From Amoebidium appalachense (Eukaryota; Ichthyosporea), in NCBI GenBank assembly GCA_963693365.1, contig CAVNZM010000012.1, positions 6,324,001 to 6,388,000 of the forward strand: DNA of 64,000 bases. Reading direction: 5' to 3'. Shown here piece after piece: positions 35,237 through 64,000 of the stretch; within the stretch, counting starts at the first letter, position 1, and each line of letters begins with the position of its first letter. The translations under genes and the position numbers were made by a program. The notes beneath the pieces were generated by a model that saw only the letters and a list, made by a program, of their open reading frames with translations, was not told where the DNA came from and did not search any database.

Positions 35237-37487
35237 ATTCCGGAGGAAAAAAAAAAAAAAAAAAAAAAAAAGAAAGAAAGAAAAAAAAAACACCGCAGTG
35301 GTGGTAGACACGAATTCATGTGCCATACTGTGTGTCTGAACACAACAGATGCGATAGGTGGGCACTTGCGTGCAGTGGTATAAGCGGTAGTGTGTGGCTC
35401 CTTGCACAGTGGTGTAGCCGGAAAAGCCGGATGCATTAGAAACTGTATCTTCAATGAGAAGGCACACTTTGTTTTTCGCAATTTTGAACCCTTCGCACCA
35501 GTCCAAACCCCCTCGACCCTTCATTTAGAGGAAAGCCGATTCTTTGCGCTATCGTGCGGAGCCATTCGTTTGTTTTAGCGACATGCAAACAGAAGAACGT
35601 TTTCTATTGATTTCAGATTAACGAACTTTCTTCGCTAGATGATTGAATCCAAAGTTGGGAATTGATTAAAATTGATCATCTAATCAATCTGGTCCCATAC
35701 TGAACTATAAAATTATATTGTATGCTAACCTTGGGATGTTAAAGTCAGGTAAATCGATGCTGATTGAACTTAAACTTCCTGTCTTCTCGTGGAAGATACT
35801 TAATTAAAACGACAGTGGGTTTTTGTTCTATCCCCCCCTCCCCCCTCCCCCCCAAAAAGCCCAACCACCAAAACAAGAAGGGGGAAAAAAGCCCTCCTTC
35901 AAACACCACAAACACATAACACCCCGTCTCCCCCTCCCCCCTCCCCCCCCCCCCCCCAAAAAAAGAGAGAAACACTGGGGTGCACCTAAGTATAGGGTGC
36001 CCACATGCAAGCATGCAGACCAATCACGGCCAGTCACATGGATATAATGGTTGGATAAGCTGTGTGCAACTGGTGTGGAGGGAGAGGGGGAGAACGAAGG
36101 GGGAGGGGGAGGGGGGAGGGGGAGGGGAAATGGGGAGATAAAGAGAGAGGGAGGGAGGGAGGGAGTGAAAGATGGAAGGGGAGAGGGGAGGGGGGGGTGA
36201 CGGAGGGAGAGATGGAGCGTGGGTGGGTGGGAGAGACGGAGGGAAGGAGTGAAGAACGGACAGTCAGTTGGCGTTTGGCATCAGGCATGGCTTGAGAAAT
36301 GGAACATCCACATATCTCCCTCCCCACCCCCACCCCCCACTCCCCTGCCCCCCCATCTCTCTCTTTCTCCACAAAGGCCTTTGTCCAAGAACACACACCT
36401 TGTGACCCAGGCTCCCTGAAGGGAAAAATCATGCCATCGCATTTGCGTGTGTGAGCGCACAGACTTGCACTGACACGTGCCTTCCCTCAAATGTGCGAAC
36501 GCACGAGTTTGCGCGTTTGTGAACATAGTCAGAAAAAAGGGGTTGGAGGGGGAGATGAGGAGAGAGTGAGCTTGTATATTTGTGCGCGTGTGTGTGTAGG
36601 CGAACAAAGGTACGCGACAGTGTGAGTGTGTCTGTGATATGGGTGTGCATGTGTGTGTGCCTGCACGTGACTGTGTGCCGGCGTGCATAAAAGCTTGTCA
36701 GATGCAGTCATAGAGCTGCAGATGTTGGTAGAGGTAGGTAAAGTTATTATTTATGTTGTATGTGGACCTGTGTGCGTTTTTGCCGGATATTGACGAGTCG
36801 ACAAGGTAAAAAGCACAACGGGGGGGAGGAAAAGGGGGGGGTTTGGAGGGAGAGGGGGTGGCCGTGACAGTACGTACCTCTTTAACTGCATTGTTGACCT
36901 TCTCGAAGGGGAAGGTGCTCCTCGCCTAGAAAACATGCAAGTTATTGGCTTACATTCCTGTCCTAGCAAGAAAGGCCAGGGAACGAAACCATGCTATCAC
37001 TTTAACCATGAAGGGGACTAGGGCTTCAAATTTAGCTGCTGGCCTTGAGATGAACCCGAGGCAAAAAAAAATTCTAAGTTTTCCAGCCCTCTAGTTCCCT
37101 TGTTGACCAAGCCGAGCCCTTTTCTAGCATGTCAATTTGACTTTACTAGTTGGCTTTTATCAAGCGCTAGCCTGCCAGGGAAAACAAATCAAAAATGGGT
37201 ACAGCGATGTTGTCGCTTTCGCAAATGTTAAGGGGAAGAAGTTTGTGCTGAAGCTATTTGTGCTTCTTTCTGGTAACTTTCTATAGGCATATAAATCTCA
37301 TACCAGCCTGACCACCATGCATATGCAACAAAGCAGCACAACAACCCACCAGTACCACTGGCCCACCACCCTCCCCCCATCCTACACGCCCATGCACAGT
37401 TGTGCACGTCATACCCTCGCAGGACACATGTTCGCTACATCAAGAAGATGCAAGCGAAAAATGGTTGTTGTTGTGAAAGAGAAAAGG

Positions 37488-37521
<34 letters not shown>

Positions 37522-37655
37522 CTAGCCTTGCCCAGAAAAACGGCACCACAAACAGCAGCTAAGCTACATACAATCTTCAAAGGCAAGTTAGAACACAAAC
37601 ATCTCCTCTTTGATCACGGTGACCGGCTCACCTGCACTGGCTCCTCTCCGCTCAT
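33815..37655 (-). CDS. DYNLT: Tctex-type dynein light chain, four exons found, last exon missing
   Basis: Minus-strand exons 37655-37632 (M start, 8 codons), 36925-36878, 35117-34991 and 33892-33815; phases 0, 0, 1, 1 agree at each junction, with donors gtgagc, gtacgt, gtatcc and gtatgc. The join reads MSGEEPVQ, then ARSTFPFEKVNNAVKE, then SSAYNHTTVNDLIRDITEKT and LNYKLIV, then TCTIAQKSGGGLHSTTAS and HWDGSTDG. This matches Tctex1/DYNLT1 along its whole length up to the 'FWD.STDG' turn; only the final beta strand (about 20 residues) is missing. The protein is a homodimeric subunit of cytoplasmic or axonemal dynein that binds intermediate chain and cargo. I searched the minus strand to 32.5 kb by eye and saw no convincing last exon. 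Its start is 639 bp from the start of the divergent FLASH-like gene. Confidence 0.88.
34735..34802 (+). repeat. Compound (CA)n-(CT)n microsatellite
   Basis: C run, then about 20 bp CA, then about 48 bp CT, in intron 3 of the dynein light chain gene. Confidence 0.9.
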
Positions 37656-38294
37656 GTTGACCTCGGATCTTAGCAAACCATATGTATGTATCTTTATAAA
37701 GGCTCGAATGTCATCGGCTTCTCATTGGTGCTTCAGGCACAGTTGCTTCAAGGAAGCAGGATTTTTTTCCGAACTCCCACCCGATGTCTGTCCGCTTACA
37801 AACTCCTTTCCAATGCTTTTGCAATCAACAGACGTGAAAGAAAGCTTTCCTCTATGGTTATTCAGGTGGTCCTTCGACATGCATGCTCTTTTTGCACTGG
37901 ATTATTGTTTATTCCACAAACAGGTACACACCTGTTCAGTACACTCTGCCTTTCTATCTACATGGATCTGCATGCACTCGAAGTCACTGCCAAAAATAGA
38001 CTAATCCATGGAGATTTACTGCGCCAATCACTGAACGGGATGCAGTGTGTTGCGTAATTCAAGAAAAAGGGCGCGAAAACTTGGGGGGGGGGGGGGGGGG
38101 GGACCGCCACCATAAATATATATAATAAAACAATAAAAAAAGTAGGAATATTCAGGCTACTATTTTTTTTGTTTTATAAATAATATAGCGACCACTGTAC
38201 TGCACACTAAGGATTAGAACGGTCGTGCTACGAAGGAACGAGAACTTGTCTTTGCTGGAGTGTGTGCGGACTGCTTGCAGGTTGACCGAACAAC
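37656..38294. promoter_or_regulatory. Shared upstream region of dynein light chain (-) and FLASH-like gene (+)
   Basis: 639 bp between the two start codons, transcribed outward in both directions. It contains a G run at 38082-38102, an AT-rich stretch (aaatatatataataaaac near 38113) and no repeat copy. A bidirectional promoter is inferred from geometry only. Confidence 0.5.
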
Positions 38295-42507
<4,213 letters not shown>

Positions 42508-43668
42508 GAGAGAGAAGGCCTGGCTGCTTTATTCGAAGGGACCCCCCTTTTTTTTGTGTGTGTGTAATGTTGTCGTTAAGTTGTTGTTGTTTTGTTTTGT
42601 TTTGTATTGTATTGGACGTTTCCTCTTAAAGTTTTCTGTGCAATAAATGGTAGTTTTTTTTTTGTTCTGTTTTATTTTTGTTGTTTGGGAGGGGGGGGGG
42701 GGGGGGGGAGGGGGGGGGGGGGGGGGGGGCAGGGCTATTTGTTCTAAACTCGAATGATACGTGAATTGGATTAATTCTATTCTGTGTTGTCCGGCCGGTA
42801 CCATGGGTGCTTGGCTTTTTTTTTTTGGTTCCAGCTGCAGGTGCACATGATATATCGAATGTGCTCTGTATGGTTGCCAAGATAAGGTGTGCTAAAGAAA
42901 ACGAATGAGCAAGAACGTCACTACATAATTGAGCGAATAAACGGCTGCGAATGAACAATCTGCCAAGCCTAGGAAATGTTCTCTCGTTCTAATAGACTCT
43001 CCTCAGCTCTTATTGTCACACGCACATGCGCGTGCGCGCACATACACACACCTACACACACACGGTGGACATGCACACATACACCACAAGTGTTACCCTC
43101 CCCCCCCCCCCTCGCTCCCCCTCCCCCTCCCCCCCCCCAACACACACACACACACACACAAACACACATGCACACACGCACACACTGTCTCTCTCCCTCC
43201 CTCTTCCCCCCCCCCCCCCCCCCCCCCCTCCCCTACCCCCACCCCAAACATCCATCTATGATACCTAGATTCACGATCACCAGGCCACTCCTGCGCATCA
43301 ACACATATGCATTTCCATTAGTGGATATATACTGGTATTAGCTAGACGGTTCATTTTTTTTAGATACCTGATACCCAGTGACTGACTGGACACAGATGCA
43401 TTATGATAGACGTGAAACCCATTTGATACTTGATCTAATATCTGCCAGTACTAGTACTAGGCTGGGGTTTTTGAGACTACGCTTATATAAGGCATCATGA
43501 TCGGGATTGTTGTTGGTGTGTTTAGGCGTATCGATTGGGGTGGAAACATGGAAAAAACTGAGTTGATGTTTTTTCCAGGTTGAATGGGGCGAAGCGGCTC
43601 TAGATCCTATGTTTCAGCTGCAGAGAATAACCCTACCTACGCTCAGCCTGGACGGGCTTTGCCACCAT

Positions 43669-43720
<52 letters not shown>

Positions 43721-44411
43721 GGGCTATAGCGGGTTGCTCGGTAGACCCTTGTGAGGGGCGGAGGGGGGGGGGGGGGGGGGGGGGGGGAGTGTAGATAAAG
43801 TTTCTGATTCTTAATTTTTTGAAGAATATTTGCATTGATTACTCGGTATACAGGATGCACGCAATCAGTCAGGCTTGTTCTCAACCCCCCTCCCCCCCCC
43901 TCAGCTCTCCCCCCTCTCCCGGTTTGTCAGGTAGCCCGCTCCGAATATGAAGTTCTTCCATGATCAGCAACCTGGCTGTTCATTGATCTTAATAAACATG
44001 TACATATTTTATTGGTCAGCGCCGAAGCGAGTCACACATTCAACATGATCCCTGATCATCCGCAAGTGTGCCAACAAAAAGGCCTAGCCTAATACCTATT
44101 GCTTACCGATACTATGGCATGGGCTCTAAGGGGATGGAAACCATATCATAAAACAGTAAGAAATACAGAAAAGGCAGAAAAGCCAAAGTAAAAGAACGGC
44201 ACGTCTGCACCAACGACTCACATGCATACCCGGTTGCTATGCTAATGGGCTCGACATGCTTCTCAACCCTCCAAGTAGCCGAAGGACTGCCTAATTATCC
44301 ATCAGGCTAAGTACCCATCTAAAGGCTATTACTTGACTAACCTAGGACTATCCCAAGATTTGGTCTACTTCAAGGCTAGCTACATAATTGATAGTACCCA
44401 ATGAGCTATAT
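42508..44411. other. Convergent intergenic region, FLASH-like gene to LTA4H
   Basis: Just after the stop at 42507 is a TG-rich 3' end with gcaataaatgg (polyadenylation-signal-like) near 42640. G runs at 42691-42729 and 43671-43718 and C runs at 43107-43230 follow. No exon was recognised. Confidence 0.6.
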
Positions 44412-51756
<7,345 letters not shown>

Positions 51757-52562
51757 TTTCGGGACACGGCTAAAAAAATAAACTAACTTAGGTGTGTGGA
51801 AGTGTGGAAGTATGAATGGTGAGTATGTTTGGCACGTAAAAAAAAGAAGGCGGCCCTCGAACCTACACAGGGAGTGACAAAAAACATGCAAGACTTGAGG
51901 TTATATACATGCTCGTCCATGCATTTTACCATATATGGCTACATCAACAGAGACAACCAATCAAAATAGACCATAGCCCAGGGTAGGGATTACGAAAAAA
52001 AATCGTCGTAATTACGATTAACGAGAGACCCCGATACGAATAAGGTCAGGGTACCGTCGTAACAGCTTTCGTATCAGGTGTGTAGCATTATAAACGCCTG
52101 AATATGTGATTTTCCCTATTTTTTCAATATTTCTGTTCAAGAACAGCACATTCCCCCCCAAGAACATATCTACAGCGCTTCTCATGTGCAATATCGAGCC
52201 CCGATAAGATTCCAGGGCTTGTAATCTTGCGGTACTCAATTTGTAAAAATACGTATTTTGAGTTTTACGACTGGGAGGGGCGTTTTAGGCGGGGCTTGCA
52301 GTGCCCCAAGAACCCACCCCGTAACGATTAAGAAACTGTCCGTTACGATTGGCCAAAGGGCGATACGGTTAAGCTGGCGATTCCGAACCCCAGCCCAAGT
52401 TCCCAACCCTGCCATTGCCGCTGTTACGTAATCGGTTGGAGGCTCGACTTCGAGCAAAGTTTTTTCAGGTTTTCCCGAGTCAAAGAGCATGAACTATAGT
52501 ACTGGGCACCCCATAGCTCGGAGTGTACTACCAAGATTGACAAGCTCAACCGTCACAAAGTT
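51757..52562. promoter_or_regulatory. Divergent upstream region of LTA4H (-) and the TPR-like gene (+)
   Basis: 806 bp between start codons, free of C/G runs and dinucleotide arrays, which fits intergenic rather than intronic DNA. No TATA or other element is certain. Confidence 0.5.
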
Positions 52563-53159
52563 ATGGGTTATATTGCATCCGAGGCTAAAGTGCTTCCCAC
52601 AATAGTTTCAGAAAATAAAGAAGCTACGTTGGCTGCTGCCTCAACTGGAAACATGCCGCCGCCGCCACCCACGTTTGACGTTGCCTCAGCCCATCGCTAC
52701 TTTTCCGCCACCAGCTTCAACGAAACCTGGGCCTACCTTGATAAGCCCACACGTACACCACAAGATGATGAAGACATGCTGCGTGCAACAATGGCCTCTC
52801 ACTACCACTGGACGAAAAGACCAGACTACACAGCTGAAAAGGCGTCAATAGGTTACTGGCAGGTCAGCAGGGTGTACGCAGTGCTAAACGATGGTGATCG
52901 TGCCATGTACAATGCTCAAAGGTGTCTTGAGGAAGCACAGAAAGATGATAACTTAGATGCGTTCTACGTTGGGTACGCATACGAGGCACTTGCCCGTGCG
53001 GCACTGGTAAAGGGGGAGTTGGAAAAGGTGGGCGAGTATCTTGGGTTGGCGAGGGTGAATGAGGAGCTAATTGTGAAGGAGAAGGACAGCATACCATTAT
53101 TGCAGGCCGACCTGAAAGAGATATCTGACCGTGCCTTGAGTGGTGCCAGTAACAAGTAG
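52563..53159 (+). CDS. TPR-like protein of bacterial type, single long exon
   Basis: 198-codon open frame from ATG to TAG without introns. After a 40-residue N-terminal extension rich in Ala and Pro, it has FDVASAHRYFSATSFNETWA, DKPTRTPQDDEDMLRATMAS, HYHWTKRPDY, GYWQVSRVYAVLNDGDRAMY and FYVGYAYEALARAALVKGEL. These pair into antiparallel helices of tetratricopeptide type. I recall similar small uncharacterised proteins mainly from bacteria, where the extension is absent; the function is unknown. Real coding is supported by the length, balanced composition and helical periodicity. The stop TAG overlaps a good splice donor (aa followed by gtaggt at 53157), and the following sequence looks like an intron of this genome ((CA)n, pyrimidine tract, acceptor ccag at 53724), so the protein may be extended by about 20-25 residues. 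A polyadenylation-like aataaa lies at about 53600. Confidence 0.78.
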   Translation: MGYIASEAKVLPTIVSENKEATLAAASTGNMPPPPPTFDVASAHRYFSATSFNETWAYLDKPTRTPQDDEDMLRATMASHYHWTKRPDYTAEKASIGYWQVSRVYAVLNDGDRAMYNAQRCLEEAQKDDNLDAFYVGYAYEALARAALVKGELEKVGEYLGLARVNEELIVKEKDSIPLLQADLKEISDRALSGASNK

Positions 53160-56614
<3,455 letters not shown>

Positions 56615-56687
56615 TCACTCAGGGAGTGGACAATCATACTGTAGTCCCGCATGCACACTGGTCATGACAACATCTGGTTTTTTATTA

Positions 56688-56722
<35 letters not shown>

Positions 56723-56896
56723 ACACACACACCACCACCACCACCACCACCACCACCACCACCACCACCACCACCACCACCACCGCCACCACCACCACCA
56801 CCACCACCACCGCCACCACCACCACCACCACCACCACGAAATGTATAACTTACCGAAATTGATCATGATGTCAATGGCAATTGTGCTGTGACACAT
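56615..56896 (-). CDS. Candidate two-exon 3' end of an unknown gene
   Basis: Exons 56896-56854 (MCHSTIAIDIMINF, strong donor gtaagt, acceptor attcag) and 56673-56615 (DVVMTSVHAGLQYDCPLPE, stop) join in phase 1. The intron holds an (ACC)n array and a C run. A T-run at about 56556-56585 (A-run on the gene strand) follows the stop. An upstream minus-strand frame at 57401-57198 with a hydrophobic helix (RVLTVIVFVSGSVGMGV) may belong to it. No family recognised; the first exon's ATG could also be internal. Confidence 0.3.
56722..56836 (+). repeat. (ACC)n trinucleotide array
   Basis: About 36 CAC/ACC units with two CGC variants, following a C run and a short CA tract. Confidence 0.97.
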
Positions 56897-57947
56897 CTGA
56901 ATCTGAATCCTGGGTGCCCACGCATATGCATGCATATGGGCACTGGCAAACACGTACACGCATGTATGCATGTGCATGTGTGTGCGGAGAGTGTGTGTCA
57001 GTGTACGGTGCGTGTGCATGCACGCACTTGATGACATGTGTGCGTTCAAAGTTATGTGTTTATGTTGTACACATGGGTAACTGAAGTCACGGGAAAGGCA
57101 TGCAACGGGATGTGGATTTACTATCCAGAATAATAATCGTTTCCACAATCACACGTACTGCATGCATCATGACCCGGGAGCGAAAGAGCTACTGTAGCTA
57201 ACCTTTGAGCCGGTAGTCTTGTCCCACTGTTTCAATAAAAGTTTTGTGCTTCTTTTGGATGGCAACCAGTGCCTGCTTTATTAAACACCAACGGGCCACC
57301 CCCATCCCCACCGACCCACTCACAAAAACAATTACTGTCAAAACTCGGGGAAGGGGCATAAAAAATGTAATAAAAAAAGCCCAAAGTCCCAAACTCGACA
57401 CCCGTTGCTTGCGAATACACTTTTAACCTTAACATGGATACATTAAAGAGCTTTTCATGCCATGCATGTCATCGTTGGTGTGAGGCTGTGGTGTGTTTTG
57501 CATATGCATTTGTATGATACCTCTACACAACGCCGCAACTGCTCGACATTTTCTAATAACAGCTTGTATGAGTATTGTACGCAATAGAGATCCGTCCGTC
57601 ACCTTCCATGCGGGCACAACCAATGGCGGTACACACTCACATCACTCGTGCATGCATGTTGGCTCCCGCACACAGCCTTCTCAATCATATGTACATTCAC
57701 TTGCTCAAAATTCCCTACGGCTGCACGTGCGAAACCAGCAGAATCTCATATACCTCATACATTCCCTGACATCCGGTTTAAGGGGTCCAAATTGTAGTCA
57801 TGCACATACCTGACACCCCATACAGTGTGCAAAATGCAAACCGGGGCTTAGTTTCATTCAGCCTGCATCACAGCCCCTCCCCCCCCCCCCCCCCCCCCCC
57901 CCCACCCACCCACCCACTAAACCCTGATGGTGCCGCCATAAAGCTCG

Positions 57948-58092
57948 GCATACAGTCAAACTGCTGGAAAAAGGACGGACTGTTCCGGTTCAAAGATCCC
58001 ACACATTACCACGAACATTTTCGCAAAGCAATGGCGAAATCAATCGCTTACGTAAGCCACCAACACCGTGCACACAGTCAATTGCAGTGCAA

Positions 58093-58099
<7 letters not shown>
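57948..58099 (+). CDS. Candidate terminal exon convergent with CIA2B
   Basis: Plus-strand frame with non-repetitive coding-like composition: [18 protein letters not shown] and [16 protein letters not shown], then a TAG at 58097-58099. A possible acceptor (ccataaag) lies at 57947. A donor-like gtaagc at 58050 could instead splice it onward. No family recognised. If the TAG is used, it overlaps the CIA2B stop by seven bases, tail to tail. Confidence 0.35.

Positions 58100-64000
<5,901 letters not shown>

Overview
This window reads as nuclear DNA from an intron-rich eukaryote, most likely a unicellular or lower opisthokont-like lineage; the species cannot be named from sequence alone. The evidence is multi-exon genes with GT-AG splice sites, eukaryote-specific families (Tctex-type dynein light chain, HSF, arrestin-domain protein with PPxY motif, CIA2/MIP18, TMEM65, leukotriene A4 hydrolase) and no operon-like spacing. 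Between small exons the DNA is dominated by simple sequence: homopolymeric C or G runs of about 20-60 bp, long (CA)n/(GT)n, (CT)n/(GA)n and tetranucleotide arrays. Most long open frames here are translations of these repeats, not genes.

Layout. 1-3542: TMEM65-like gene (+). 6579-13973: arrestin-domain gene (-), with a frame break in exon 3. 19154-21792: two-exon heat-shock-factor gene (-). 22-30 kb: no confident gene; an inverted repeat pair and a minisatellite. 30431-31510: a complete miniature LTR retrotransposon (TRIM) with identical-looking LTRs, a 4-bp target duplication and a copia-type half-tRNA primer site. 32965-33348: a fold-back element. 33815-37655: Tctex-type dynein light chain gene (-), last exon not found. 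38295-42507: short coiled-coil gene (+) resembling the N-terminus of FLASH/CASP8AP2, head-to-head with the dynein gene. 44412-51756: complete seven-exon leukotriene A4 hydrolase/aminopeptidase gene (-, 622 aa). 52563-53159: TPR-like gene (+) with a bacterial look, divergent from LTA4H. 56.6-58.1 kb: weak candidate exons. 58093-62643: complete six-exon CIA2B gene (-, 155 aa).

The gene products are housekeeping functions (cytosolic Fe-S delivery, peptide processing, dynein motor, stress transcription, arrestin trafficking adaptor, mitochondrial membrane protein) with no shared pathway.

The most unusual signal is in the introns. A dispersed repeat family (about 12 copies) lies inside introns of at least six genes, every copy in the sense orientation of its host. 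Long C and CA tracts likewise tend to sit on the sense strand near 3' splice sites, and several introns carry complementary G/GT-rich arms near the 5' splice site. This suggests introner-like elements or introns organised to fold. Other leads are the TRIM, an inverted copy of LTA4H exon 1 lying inside its own intron 3, and a 20-nt microexon in CIA2B.
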